DNA of 64,000 nt from an uncultured Victivallales bacterium (GTDB lineage Bacteria; Verrucomicrobiota; Lentisphaeria; Victivallales; UBA1829): assembly GCA_944391115.1 (NCBI GenBank), contig CALXSJ010000009.1, positions 62,001 through 126,000 of the forward strand. The letters run 5' to 3'. The position numbers were made by a program, and so were the translations under genes. The notes under the pieces were generated by a model. That model was not told the origin of the DNA, did no database searches, and saw only the letters and a list, made by a program, of their open reading frames with translations. How positions within the stretch are numbered: position 1 is the first letter of the stretch; every line of letters begins with the position of its first letter. Shown piece after piece: positions 9,234 to 17,593 of the stretch.

Positions 9234-10168
9234 TTTCCGTTTTTCTCCGTTCTCATTTCCGGATAAAGAAGTTCCGCAAGCTTCCGGAATGCATCGGGAT
9301 ACCGTTTCCCCGGCAGATACAGAAACATTTCCGGCTCCAGCATATAAACGCGACCGCTTCTCACCGCCTTCAAATTACGCCATTCCATCCGTTTGTCAAG
9401 ATCCGCGCGCACACTTGCGGCACTTTTTCCCTCCGGTCCGGTGCGGAGGAGAAAAATCACATCCGGATCCGCAAGCATCAGCTGCTCCATGCTGAATTTC
9501 ACACGGACGGGTGACGCCCCCGGAACAACATTGCGCGCACCGAGACGGGCCGCCATGTTCGCGGTATTGCCGTGCGGCGTCTCGGAAAGGAAACCGTCCC
9601 CCGCCGCAATCATGCAGAGGAAAGAGGGTTTCGCATGCGCTTCGGCGGCGCGGCACAGCGCATCCACCTCGTCCGCAATGCACTTGCGCAGCGCGAAAGC
9701 TTCGGGAGGATTGCCGTTCAGACGGGCGAAGAAGTCGAGCAGGCGCAGGAAGTCGTCATAGTTCGCATAATCGACGCAGACGCTCTCCACGCCGGCGGCG
9801 CGGAGCAGTTTCTGAATCTCCCAGTGCTTTCCTCTTTTACTGTGGAGAAGAACCAGATCGGGATTCAGCGAAAGGAGTTTTTCCATATCCGGATTGTAGT
9901 AGTTCCCGACATCGGGCAGGTCCCGCGCCGCTTCGGGAAGCACGCGGAGACGCGGCGCATGGGGCCGGGCGACGGCCTTTCCTCCTGCCGCATACCAGAT
10001 TCCTGTCAATGAGATGTGCAGCACGACGGCGCGTTTCGGGCGTTTGTGAACCGTCACGGTTTCGCCGTTGCGCTGCCGGAAGGAGAGCGTTTCCGCCGTC
10101 TCGGAGATCATTTCAGCGGAGAGCAGCAGAGGAAGCAGCCATAAAACAGCGAACGGGATTCCCTTCAT
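9230..10168 (-). CDS. Periplasmic corrinoid-binding protein (BtuF-like)
   Basis: A 312-residue substrate-binding protein of the BtuF/FhuD class (type III, two lobes joined by a helix). It begins with a signal peptide, [19 protein letters not shown]. Typical signs are the repeated pattern [12 protein letters not shown] in the first lobe and [15 protein letters not shown] in the second. It would hand corrinoid from the periplasm to the permease. I start at ATG 10168, which overlaps the pseudopilin stop as ATGA, rather than at an upstream codon inside that gene. The operon shows no TonB-dependent BtuB receptor, so the outer-membrane step is unexplained here. Confidence 0.88.
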   Translation of the reverse strand: MKGIPFAVLWLLPLLLSAEMISETAETLSFRQRNGETVTVHKRPKRAVVLHISLTGIWYAAGGKAVARPHAPRLRVLPEAARDLPDVGNYYNPDMEKLLSLNPDLVLLHSKRGKHWEIQKLLRAAGVESVCVDYANYDDFLRLLDFFARLNGNPPEAFALRKCIADEVDALCRAAEAHAKPSFLCMIAAGDGFLSETPHGNTANMAARLGARNVVPGASPVRVKFSMEQLMLADPDVIFLLRTGPEGKSAASVRADLDKRMEWRNLKAVRSGRVYMLEPEMFLYLPGKRYPDAFRKLAELLYPEMRTEKNGK

Positions 10169-11115
10169 TCTGAGATGCTCCACGGATCATAGTACAGATT
10201 GTTGTCCGGACCGAATGTCCCGATCCTGCGCAGACGCAGAAACGCAATGGCGCCTGCCTCCTTTTCGTTGACATGCGAGAGATTCTTTTCCGAAGAGGCA
10301 TGCCCGTCCGCCCACAGGACATTCGCCGCACCGGCATGCCGGAAATGAATGCCGCAGCCGTTGGTCGCAAGATCCCCCTTCTCCGAGTCGAACGGCCCGA
10401 GCTGGCGGGTGTCCGAAGCGCTGCTTCCGACGGAATAAACTCCGTACATGTCCGGATAGGCAACGACCTCGCCGAGGGCAAAGGAGATCGGAGGACTCGC
10501 GTAATCGCCGAAAACAATGGTCTGCGACGGCTGTTCAATCTGGGAATCCTTCAATCCGAATCCCCGGTACATGGAACGGCTCCCCGTCTGATAATACAGA
10601 GAGGAACCGATATTCACATTGTAGGCGTATCCGCCGGAACCGGTCACGGTCAGCCCGTCACCGGGAACGGCGTTCTGCTCCATGGATGGGCATTTGAGCG
10701 AATGAAGCGTTTCCCGGGAAAGATAATCCCCGAGATATCCCCGCTTCAGATCCCATTCATACACGGAATTGTCTCCGTATTTTCCGCCGGCCTTGCTTCC
10801 CTTGTATCCCATCCAGGATTTTTTGGACTTCGTCACACCCCCGGATTCATAGATCGGCATATTGTAATCCCAGTCGCCGGAATAGAACTTCCACGCCGTC
10901 CCGATCTGCTTCAGATTCGAGGCGCACTGAATCCCCTTCGCCTTCTCCCGCGCAATCGCGAGCGCAGGCAGAAGCATTCCCGCGAGAATCGCGATCATCG
11001 CAATCACGACGAGGAGCTCCACGAGGGTGAAAAAGCGTTTTTCCTTTTCTTTCACGATTCGCCCGGCGGGAACATCCGCGGGCCGGCAGGAGGGGGAGAT
11101 CGAACGATGCGGCAT
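10165..11115 (-). CDS. Pseudopilin-like (type II secretion/H-X9-DG) protein, first gene of the B12 operon
   Basis: A 316-residue exported protein with a class III (prepilin) signal: a basic leader ending KEKEKRF, then [24 protein letters not shown] with Glu at +5. The residue before the expected cleavage site is Phe, not the usual Gly. The C-terminal half contains [16 protein letters not shown], the H-X9-DG motif of the large PVC pseudopilin family (DUF1559-like). It starts 35 bases after the terminal hairpin of a cobalamin riboswitch, with AAAGGA eight bases before the ATG, and its stop overlaps the BtuF gene by ATGA. Context therefore ties it to corrinoid supply. A GTG at 11055 is an alternative start with a shorter leader. 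Confidence 0.85.
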   Translation of the reverse strand: MPHRSISPSCRPADVPAGRIVKEKEKRFFTLVELLVVIAMIAILAGMLLPALAIAREKAKGIQCASNLKQIGTAWKFYSGDWDYNMPIYESGGVTKSKKSWMGYKGSKAGGKYGDNSVYEWDLKRGYLGDYLSRETLHSLKCPSMEQNAVPGDGLTVTGSGGYAYNVNIGSSLYYQTGSRSMYRGFGLKDSQIEQPSQTIVFGDYASPPISFALGEVVAYPDMYGVYSVGSSASDTRQLGPFDSEKGDLATNGCGIHFRHAGAANVLWADGHASSEKNLSHVNEKEAGAIAFLRLRRIGTFGPDNNLYYDPWSISE

Positions 11116-11149
11116 GATGTTTCATCCTTTGTGTTACGCGCACAATCCG

Positions 11150-11177
11150 GGCCGGCATCCGCTTTGCAACACCGGCC
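11150..11177 (-). promoter_or_regulatory. Riboswitch regulatory hairpin with loop complementary to the aptamer
   Basis: GGCCGG (11177-11172) pairs with CCGGCC (11155-11150) around a 16-nt loop. The loop contains GTTGC (11170-11166), the exact complement of GCAAC (11220-11216) in the aptamer. In known cobalamin riboswitches a kissing interaction between loop L5 and the loop of the regulatory hairpin is how ligand binding is sensed, so this fits L5-L13. No U-run follows the hairpin, and the ribosome-binding site lies about 20 bases on, which suggests control of translation rather than termination. Confidence 0.75.
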
Positions 11178-11189
11178 ATAAAACAAATC

Positions 11190-11261
11190 GACCGCACCAG
11201 GACCCGACTATAACGGTTGCGCGACAGCTTCGGACTCACACCGAATTCACTGCATGCGGTC
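11190..11261 (-). ncRNA. Cobalamin riboswitch aptamer (compact)
   Basis: On the minus strand, the segment has the cobalamin riboswitch core GGTGTGAGTCCG at about 11242-11231, then a CGCGCAACCGT block and a B12-box-like AGTCGGGTCCTGG at about 11209-11197. The ends pair as P1: GACCGCA (11261-11255) with TGCGGTC (11196-11190), seven perfect pairs. It sits directly upstream of genes for B12 import and synthesis, exactly as expected for feedback control. The core of about 72 nt is short, resembling the compact class II form. A covariance-model search with the Rfam cobalamin families would confirm it. Confidence 0.9.
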
Positions 11262-11274
11262 AACAACTTTTCTT

Positions 11275-11302
11275 AATATAACAGGAAAATCCTTTTTTGC
11301 CA
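11275..11302 (-). promoter_or_regulatory. Probable promoter of the cobalamin operon
   Basis: Reading the minus strand, TATATT at 11280-11275 is a good -10 element placed about 14 bases before P1 of the riboswitch. Sixteen bases further upstream is TGGCAA, a weak -35. The -10 position relative to the riboswitch is the main support. Confidence 0.5.
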
Positions 11303-11324
11303 GTCTCCGCGCCGCCGAAAACAC

Positions 11325-11364
11325 AAAAAAACGCGCAACCCCGGCAATATCCGGAAATTGCGCG
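11325..11364 (-). terminator. Intrinsic terminator of the LacI-pseudopilin-DUF4838-M20 operon
   Basis: On the minus strand CGCGCAA (11364-11358) pairs with TTGCGCG (11338-11332), with further CCGG/CCGG pairing inside the loop, and is followed at once by seven T (11331-11325). It lies just after the M20 stop and before the cobalamin promoter, separating the two operons. Confidence 0.85.
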
Positions 11365-11392
11365 GAACAGAAACGAAACGACGCACGGGCGC

Positions 11393-12559
11393 TTATGAGA
11401 AACGGCAGTTCAGTGCGCAGGCGCACATCTGCGCGGCCCCGAGGGGAAGAATCGCCTCGTCAAAATCGAACACGGGAGTGTGCGCAATCGGAAAATCCTC
11501 CCCCTTGCGGATTCCGAACGTCATGTAATAGGCGGGAACCTTTTCGGCATACCACGCGAAGTCGTCGGATCCCATGCTTGGCACGATGCGGACGGTCTCC
11601 AGTCCGAGCTGCTCAGCGGATGGCAGCACAACGCGCCGTCCGAGCTCAGGCGCGTTCCAGGTGATCGGATATTTCGGGATCAGTTCCAGTTCGCACTGCG
11701 CGCCGTTTTTCCTGGCGCATCCGTCCACCAGCGCCGCTATTCTCTCACGGAACACGGCCTCGGCCTTCCCGTCGAGAAATTTGAAGCGCCCTTCGACAAG
11801 CGCCGTGTCCGGAATCTTGTTGTCATACTCGTCGGCAACGCATTTCACAGGCACGATGTTGCAGGGATAGAAAGGATGGATGGCATCCCGGATGCCGGGA
11901 AGAGAGGATATGATGTCGCATGCTGTGAAAATCGGATTCACACACTTCTCCGGATAAGCCGAATGGCCGCCCCTGCCCCGGATGGAGACCCGGAAAGCAA
12001 CCCCACCCGCCATGACGGCGCCGTCATACCAGCCGACTTTTCCGAAATCGGATGTCGCGTTCAGATGAAACCCGAAGACGGCCTCCACCTGGTCCAGCGC
12101 GCCCTCCCGGAGGAAAACCGGCGCGCCGCTCGGAACGATCTCCTCGGCGGGCTGAAAAAGAAAACGGACGGTCCAGGGACGTTTCCGTTCCCCGAGCAGC
12201 AGCGCAGCCCCGAGCAGCAGCGCCACATGTCCGTCATGACCGCACGCGTGCATGACTCCCGGCGTTTCCGAAACGTAAGCGTGCGAATTGGTCTCCGTAA
12301 TCGCCAGCGCGTCGATATCCGCGCGCAGGGCGACCGTCCGTTCCGATTCGCCCGGGAGCTCGGCGATCACGCCGGTCGGACACTGCTGCGGAAGAAATTT
12401 CATTCCCGGAATGGAGCCCAGGCATTCGCGGATTTTCTCCGTCGTGCGGAACTCCTGGAATCCCAGCTCCGGGTGGCGGTGCAGGTCGCGCCGGATCTCC
12501 CGGAGAAGCTCCGCGTATTTTTCCGCCGCGGAAAGCAGATCGTTTTCATCATGTTTCAT
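11393..12559 (-). CDS. M20-family amidohydrolase (IAA-amino-acid hydrolase/HipO-like)
   Basis: A 388-residue metal-dependent amidohydrolase of the M20D group, which cleaves N-acyl amino acids or related amides in the cytosol. Metal-binding signs are VALRADIDAL, MHACGHDGH and QPAEE, with a GRGGHSAYPE dimerisation/catalytic-domain stretch and MGSDDFAWYAE near the C terminus. There is no signal peptide. I choose ATG 12559 (MKHDEND), which has AAGGAG ten bases upstream, over an earlier TTG. It is the last gene of a LacI-led operon whose other enzyme is a secreted glycan-type protein, so its substrate may be an amide released from an acylated sugar or a peptidoglycan-like polymer; that is inference. 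Confidence 0.9.
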   Translation of the reverse strand: MKHDENDLLSAAEKYAELLREIRRDLHRHPELGFQEFRTTEKIRECLGSIPGMKFLPQQCPTGVIAELPGESERTVALRADIDALAITETNSHAYVSETPGVMHACGHDGHVALLLGAALLLGERKRPWTVRFLFQPAEEIVPSGAPVFLREGALDQVEAVFGFHLNATSDFGKVGWYDGAVMAGGVAFRVSIRGRGGHSAYPEKCVNPIFTACDIISSLPGIRDAIHPFYPCNIVPVKCVADEYDNKIPDTALVEGRFKFLDGKAEAVFRERIAALVDGCARKNGAQCELELIPKYPITWNAPELGRRVVLPSAEQLGLETVRIVPSMGSDDFAWYAEKVPAYYMTFGIRKGEDFPIAHTPVFDFDEAILPLGAAQMCACALNCRFS

Positions 12560-12622
12560 TCGAATGCAACTCCTTCTTGTTCTTTTGTCCAATCCGGAAT
12601 CCGGATCGTTTTCTGTTCTGCA

Positions 12623-15589
12623 TCAGTCATGTTTCATCGCATTGGGCATATCCTCCCCGCTGTCCATGGGAAGAATGCGAATGTCGTCAATGTCAACCGT
12701 TCCGGAAATTCTCATGTAGAAGGTCAGGTTCTTCCCTTCGGGGCATTCGATTTCATTGGAAAGCGTGATCCATGCGCCGGGGGAATCAAAACTTTTCCGC
12801 TTCTGATCTCCGCGAAAATATCCGCCGTTCCGGTAAAGCAGCAGAAGCACCTCCCCCTTGCCGCGCACCCGGGCGGTGATCCGGAAGCGGCCCGGCATCT
12901 TCTCGGGAAGCGTAAGCACCTGCCCGATGAAGGCATTGAGTCCGCTCACGCGCATATACTGCCTGCCGGACGCGGGAGAATCGCTCCGCATTTCGATCGT
13001 TCCGGTGTTGTTCTCGTTGAAATACCAGAAGTTCGGCACGCTTCCCGATCCATAAACCCACTCTTTCTTCGCGGGATTCTTTTTCTTCCGGATTTTCGGC
13101 CTGACCAGATCCTCCAGATCACCGTTCCGCAGGATCGCGCCCAGTTTGCCGAATGCCACGCTCCGGTGCACATCCGAACCGTGGAAAACGCCCGCGCTCC
13201 AGCTGGAACCCTGCATCCGGCCGGAATCGGCAAGAGCAAAACGCCCGACGTTGATCCGCCAGACAAGACCGTCGCGGAGATTGACCTTCAACGGCCCGAC
13301 GGGGACACGCGCTTCCAGAATCCAGCGGTCGGGAAGTTCCCGCACCTTGTATTCCGGATTCAGGCGGACGGTTTCATCCCGGGACGAGCCGGAGGTTGTC
13401 AGCGCCTGATAGAGTCGGCCGTTGACGCTGAATCCCAGATGATAATAGTAGCCTTTCAGCTCCGGCGGCGTCAGAAAGATTTCAATATGACTTCCATTCA
13501 ATGCGGAGATTCCGTCGCTCTTCGCCTCAGCGTTCACCCGGCCGTTCCGGGCCTTCATCGCCTCGACGGCAAAATAGAGGCTGGAATCGTCATACAGCAT
13601 CCGGACGAACGTTTCCGGATCGGCTTTCACATCGGTCGGATTGCCCTGAATGAAGACCTTGAAGTCGGAACAGAATTCGGATTCCTTCCAGTCCATCTCG
13701 TCCAGTCGCCCGTCAATCGAAATCCTGCCGGTTCGGCGCCGCGCGTTGTACTCCTTCTGCCGGGAGGCAAGATATTCCCGGTGCGCGGCCTCCCAATTCA
13801 CCTTGAAATATTCGCGGTCCAGCGCAATGCGCTTGAGGATCACGGGATCGCTTCCTGCGGCTTTCTCCGCCTCGGCAAGAAGACGCATGGCGTTCTGCGG
13901 AATCCCGGGACGGTCGTAGCATTTCCCAAGCACGCTGTTCGGGGTCCCGTATCCCATGTGGAGGCGGGAATCCTGGACCGCGTCGGCAAGAAGCTTCCGG
14001 TATTCCCGCATCACCTTCCATGCGGGTCCGTAATAAAGGGAGTTGATCTTCTCGGAAACGGCGTCGTAATCCGCGTCGATATTCCAGGAGAAATATCCGG
14101 TCATCCAGTGTCTCTGCCAGGAACTCATCCAGCGGTTGCGGCACTGATACTGGCGCGGCGGATTCTTCCTGTAGTGGTTGTAAGGAGCGTTCGGGGCATT
14201 CGTGACCATCCCGTAGCCCGCCATGCCGAGCCGGCGGTAGAAACGCAGATCCTCCACCCAGGTCTTCTCGTTGAAGAGATAATTCGTCGCACCCGGCATT
14301 TCGGGGTGGTATTCAAAGGTGAAAAGACGCATTCCGGCCTTGTGCCACGCCTCGAACATGCCGCGGAACTTGTCCGCATTGATCGGACAGGAGGGATCGG
14401 TCAGCGGGTGAATGTAGCAGCGCTGATGCGGCGCCAGTCCGACAAGCACACGCGGATCGGGCTTGATCCCGAGCGGCGGCATCCGGAAATTCTGATAGGC
14501 AAGCGTCGTCACGGTCGTATTCGGAAACTTTCCCGAATCCAGAATCTCATGCGCCATATGATTCACAAAATGCCACCAGCGCGTGGAACGGCGGTTCATG
14601 CTGTTCGTCTCCAGAGGAGAATCCAGTTTCCGGCACGCCTCGCACTGACACCAGACGGTATGGTCGTCATTGCAGAAGTTGCGATGATGCTCACGCCCCC
14701 CGTAAATCCGGCTGCGTTCGAGACAATAGTCGAGCATCCGTTTCAGCACTTCCGGATTCGAGGTGCAGGGCTGGCAGCACCCGGCGTAATTTCCGGCGGG
14801 CAGCCGTTTGCCGTCCACAAGCCCGAAATACTCGGGATGCTCCTTCAGAAGCGACGCGGTCTTCTCCCGGTATTCCCGGTTGCTTTTCGTCGATCCGATC
14901 AGCATGACGCCCATTGTATGGCCGCCTTCCTGAAAAACGGTTCCGCGCTCTTCCAGAAAAGCGCAGTGCCTGTTCGACGGCGAAAAATTCACCGGACCGG
15001 AATAGAGGACCAGCCCGTTCCGCAGAAGCCAGTCGTAAGTTTCAGGGGTCCACCCGGAGCCGCCGTTCAGATGGAATTTCCGGTAGGAAAACACAGGATT
15101 GCGCACTTCGCTCCCGTCCGGAATGGAAAAGTCCGGACGCTTCGGGACCACTTCCCCCTCCTCGCCCGGATAAAGGAAGTAAACGCCGCCGTATTTCCGC
15201 AGGACATGGTAAACGCCGTAAAGGAGTCCGCGCCCGACATTCGCGAACAGGAAAACGCCATCTTTCCCTGCGGCCACTCCGAAGCCGTCCTCCCGGATCC
15301 GGCCGGCGAGCGTCTTCCACTCCGGAGGCGGATTTCCCGCGCCGGTTTTTCCGATCCGGACCGCAAGTCTGCCGGGAAGGGCCTTTTCGGAAACAGGAAG
15401 CCGGACGCCCGTCATTTTCTCCACATACTTGGAAAATTCCCGCGCCGCATGTTTTTCAACCGGACCGGCGGAGGGATCCAGTACAATCACGGCCTGCGCT
15501 TTTCCATCCTTGACAAGATCCGCGCCCGGCAATGCGCAGCATGCCGCCGCAGCAAAACAGGCGAACAGGCATTTCCACAGATTCATCAT
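12623..15589 (-). CDS. Secreted DUF4838-type glycoside hydrolase-like protein with CBM9-like domain
   Basis: A 988-residue protein with a signal peptide (MMNLWKCLFACFAAAACCALPGA) and a long N-terminal half of the DUF4838 type: an alpha-glucuronidase-like N domain (GLLYGVYHVLRKYGGV), then a barrel with the paired-cysteine stretch HTVWCQCEACRKL. Residues about 615-800 resemble family 9 carbohydrate-binding modules (GRISIDGRLDEMDW). The last 150 residues look like another beta-sandwich binding module (FYMRISGTVDIDDIRIL). Such proteins are abundant in Lentisphaerota and Bacteroidetes glycan loci, but the reaction is not known. Start at ATG 15589, with AAGGAG eight bases upstream. Part of the operon driven from the LacI gene at 17451. 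Confidence 0.82.
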   Translation of the reverse strand: MMNLWKCLFACFAAAACCALPGADLVKDGKAQAVIVLDPSAGPVEKHAAREFSKYVEKMTGVRLPVSEKALPGRLAVRIGKTGAGNPPPEWKTLAGRIREDGFGVAAGKDGVFLFANVGRGLLYGVYHVLRKYGGVYFLYPGEEGEVVPKRPDFSIPDGSEVRNPVFSYRKFHLNGGSGWTPETYDWLLRNGLVLYSGPVNFSPSNRHCAFLEERGTVFQEGGHTMGVMLIGSTKSNREYREKTASLLKEHPEYFGLVDGKRLPAGNYAGCCQPCTSNPEVLKRMLDYCLERSRIYGGREHHRNFCNDDHTVWCQCEACRKLDSPLETNSMNRRSTRWWHFVNHMAHEILDSGKFPNTTVTTLAYQNFRMPPLGIKPDPRVLVGLAPHQRCYIHPLTDPSCPINADKFRGMFEAWHKAGMRLFTFEYHPEMPGATNYLFNEKTWVEDLRFYRRLGMAGYGMVTNAPNAPYNHYRKNPPRQYQCRNRWMSSWQRHWMTGYFSWNIDADYDAVSEKINSLYYGPAWKVMREYRKLLADAVQDSRLHMGYGTPNSVLGKCYDRPGIPQNAMRLLAEAEKAAGSDPVILKRIALDREYFKVNWEAAHREYLASRQKEYNARRRTGRISIDGRLDEMDWKESEFCSDFKVFIQGNPTDVKADPETFVRMLYDDSSLYFAVEAMKARNGRVNAEAKSDGISALNGSHIEIFLTPPELKGYYYHLGFSVNGRLYQALTTSGSSRDETVRLNPEYKVRELPDRWILEARVPVGPLKVNLRDGLVWRINVGRFALADSGRMQGSSWSAGVFHGSDVHRSVAFGKLGAILRNGDLEDLVRPKIRKKKNPAKKEWVYGSGSVPNFWYFNENNTGTIEMRSDSPASGRQYMRVSGLNAFIGQVLTLPEKMPGRFRITARVRGKGEVLLLLYRNGGYFRGDQKRKSFDSPGAWITLSNEIECPEGKNLTFYMRISGTVDIDDIRILPMDSGEDMPNAMKHD

Positions 15590-15634
15590 TTGCAAATCTC
15601 CTTATTTGTCATTGAACGTTGCAGACAGAAGAAT

Positions 15635-16411
15635 TCACTGGACCAGCCGGAACGGATAACGGTTCCAGTTGCTTCCGCCGATCGAGGCAGTCTGAATCAT
15701 TCCGGGATTGGCGGGAGCCGGATCGGTCGTGCTTCTGCGATCCGTGGAAAACTTGAAAAAAGATCCCAGCACACGGTAACTGACATTTTCCACATGGAGG
15801 TCCAGAAAGAGCATGCAGCTTCTCCTCGCATGGGGGAAGTACATGGGATAATCCGCCATCCGGGGACCGTCCGCCGCCCAGGCGAGGAGGGAAGTCCCGG
15901 CGGGCACTGAGCCGGGCTTGAAAAAGGAAACCTCCTCCGCCCCCTGCCTGTAAACATAGCCGTAATGGTAATTTGTGGTTCCCATGAGATTTCCGTCGCC
16001 GACATTGGGGTTCATTGCCGTCGTCACATGGTAGGGCTGGCCCTCGACACCATTAATGGAAGGGCATTTCAAAAGACTGGAGTCCCGTTTGGAGAAATCC
16101 GCCGGCGCTCTCAGATATCCCTCATTCTGCAGGAAGGAATAGATCAGTCTTCCCTTGTAGGGATAGGGCGCTCCGGTGCTCCAGCCTTTGTTGTCCGAGG
16201 CATACAGCATGAAAACCACTCCCAGCTGTTTCCGCTTGTTCTGGCAGGATGCGGAGTATGCCATGTCGCGTGCCTTGCTCAACGCGGGAAGAAGCATCCC
16301 GGCAAGAATCGCGATGACAGCAATCACGACCAGAAGCTCGATCAAGGTAAAATCGAGTCTGTCCGCGCCTCTTGCGGAAGACGCCGCGGAAAATGCGGAT
16401 GCATGTTTCAT
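15635..16411 (-). CDS. Pseudopilin-like prepilin-type N-methylation protein
   Basis: A 258-residue exported protein with a 20-residue leader ending GADRLD, followed by [24 protein letters not shown], the class III signal plus N-terminal helix. The residue before the expected cut is Asp rather than Gly. The globular part is small and contains an Ala-Arg-Arg-Ser-Cys block (FPHARRSCMLFLDLHVEN) that looks like a decayed H-X9-DG motif. Its ATG has GGAG about ten bases upstream and overlaps the LacI stop as ATGA. Placement between a LacI regulator and a secreted glycan-active protein suggests a role in displaying or exporting the enzyme or capturing its substrate. Confidence 0.85.
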   Translation of the reverse strand: MKHASAFSAASSARGADRLDFTLIELLVVIAVIAILAGMLLPALSKARDMAYSASCQNKRKQLGVVFMLYASDNKGWSTGAPYPYKGRLIYSFLQNEGYLRAPADFSKRDSSLLKCPSINGVEGQPYHVTTAMNPNVGDGNLMGTTNYHYGYVYRQGAEEVSFFKPGSVPAGTSLLAWAADGPRMADYPMYFPHARRSCMLFLDLHVENVSYRVLGSFFKFSTDRRSTTDPAPANPGMIQTASIGGSNWNRYPFRLVQ

Positions 16412-17451
16412 TGATTCCGAGCTCCTCTCTCCTTTGTGCCGCGGTATGCGGCGGTTGATTCCATCGGAACAAAAACGGATTTCACAAGATATGTTCCAGG
16501 AGGATCCGCTTCCAGGGCGCATTTCCCGTTCAGGAGCAGCGAGGCGGCATTGACGCCGATCTCCACGGGACGGTATCTGGAATGGGAAAAGGGCACCAGA
16601 GAGTAAGCGGCCGTCTGGGAATCCTCGCAGAATCCGGCGAGGGACAGATCGCGCGGAATGGAAAAGCCGTTCCGGAGCATGAAGCGGGCAATGTCGCAGA
16701 TCCAGGCGGGGGCGACAGCCGCAACGGCGGAAACCTTCTTGTCTTCCGGAAGCGTCAGGAGAGTGTGCAGGCCCTCCCGGTTCGGGTATTCGCCGCATGT
16801 CTGCCATTCGGGAAAAACAGGAAGCCCCGCGTCCCGCATCGCCTGCTCGTATCCCCGGTGACGCTCCCGGTTGACGTAGCGCGTATGCGGCGAACAGACC
16901 AGACCGATTGCGCGGTGCCCCAGACGGATCAGGTGCGAAACGATTTCATACATCGCCGAGAAATTGTCCATCAGAACGCCGGGAAAGCCGAACCCTGCGG
17001 GACTGTTTGCAAAAACCAGGGAAAAGGACATTTTCCTGCAGTATGCGGCAGTCTCCCGGCAGACAGACTCGTCCACGGAAATCAGAATCACGCGTTCAAT
17101 CCTCTGGGAAGCTATCCCGGCAAAGGTTTTTTCCAGATTTTCCGCGCCGTAAAGATGAACACAGTATCCTTCCGATGCGGCCGTCTGCTGGATGCCATAC
17201 AGAATTTCGCTGCCATTGCGCATGGAGGCGTAATCGCCCCAGTTCGTAATCACGGCGATGGTTTTCACGATACCCGTCCGGATGGAGCTCGCCAGCAGAT
17301 TCGGATGATAGTTCAGCTCGCGCGCGATGTTCTCGATTCTCCGCCGCGTGGCGGCGGACACCCCGGAATTCCCGCGGTGGTTCAGAACGGTGGAAACAGC
17401 CATGACGGAGACTCCCGCCCGTTCCGCAATCATTTTCAAAGTCACCGCCAT
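16408..17451 (-). CDS. LacI/GalR-family transcriptional regulator
   Basis: A 347-residue regulator. Residues 1-55 form a LacI helix-turn-helix (TLKMIAERAGVSVMAVSTVL, then hinge-helix region YHPNLLASSIRT). The rest is a periplasmic-binding-like effector domain with typical RVILISVDES and GHRAIGLVCSPHTRY segments. It heads the pseudopilin, DUF4838 and M20 operon and overlaps the next gene by ATGA. A near-palindromic TAACGTTA operator lies between its own -10 element and its start, so it probably represses itself and the operon until a sugar-like inducer appears. Confidence 0.93.
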   Translation of the reverse strand: MAVTLKMIAERAGVSVMAVSTVLNHRGNSGVSAATRRRIENIARELNYHPNLLASSIRTGIVKTIAVITNWGDYASMRNGSEILYGIQQTAASEGYCVHLYGAENLEKTFAGIASQRIERVILISVDESVCRETAAYCRKMSFSLVFANSPAGFGFPGVLMDNFSAMYEIVSHLIRLGHRAIGLVCSPHTRYVNRERHRGYEQAMRDAGLPVFPEWQTCGEYPNREGLHTLLTLPEDKKVSAVAAVAPAWICDIARFMLRNGFSIPRDLSLAGFCEDSQTAAYSLVPFSHSRYRPVEIGVNAASLLLNGKCALEADPPGTYLVKSVFVPMESTAAYRGTKERGARNQ

Positions 17452-17470
17452 GCGCTCTCCGGAAAATTGA

Positions 17471-17484
17471 TATAACGTTAAATC
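17471..17484. promoter_or_regulatory. Candidate LacI-family operator
   Basis: TATAACGTTAAATC contains the perfect eight-base palindrome TAACGTTA (17473-17480) with the central CG usual for LacI-family sites. It lies just downstream of the -10 element and 20 bases before the LacI start, where a bound repressor would block transcription. Confidence 0.6.
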
Positions 17485-17494
17485 TTTTTTTTAC

Positions 17495-17522
17495 ATTATA
17501 TGCGGAGAAGGAAAAAAAACAA
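17495..17522 (-). promoter_or_regulatory. Promoter of the lacI-pseudopilin-DUF4838-M20 operon
   Basis: On the minus strand TTGTTT (17522-17517) and TATAAT (17500-17495) are separated by 16 bases, a good sigma-70-type pair. It is followed directly by the operator-like palindrome. Confidence 0.65.
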
Positions 17523-17535
17523 GAGGGGAAACGGA

Positions 17536-17560
17536 AAATCCGCCGAATTTTCCCCGGCGG
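17536..17560 (-). terminator. Probable terminator after the CNNM/CBS gene
   Basis: On the minus strand CCGCCG (17560-17555) pairs with CGGCGG (17545-17540), followed by ATTTTCC. It lies about 35 bases after the stop of the membrane-protein gene. The U-run is short, so the call is moderate. Confidence 0.5.
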
Positions 17561-17593
17561 CGGAACGTTCGCACCGGGAAATGGAGGAGCGGC

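Noticed and set aside
12180-12225. Direct repeat CCCGAGCAGCAGCGC within the M20 gene
   Set aside because: It encodes a repeated Leu-Leu-Leu-Gly pattern in a conserved helix and has no sign of mobility or regulation.
11480-15910. A 1476-codon plus-strand open frame antisense to the M20, DUF4838 and pseudopilin genes
   Set aside because: The minus-strand genes have clear families, signal peptides and ribosome-binding sites. The antisense product is rich in His, Arg and Pro, typical of a high-GC shadow, and shows no domain.
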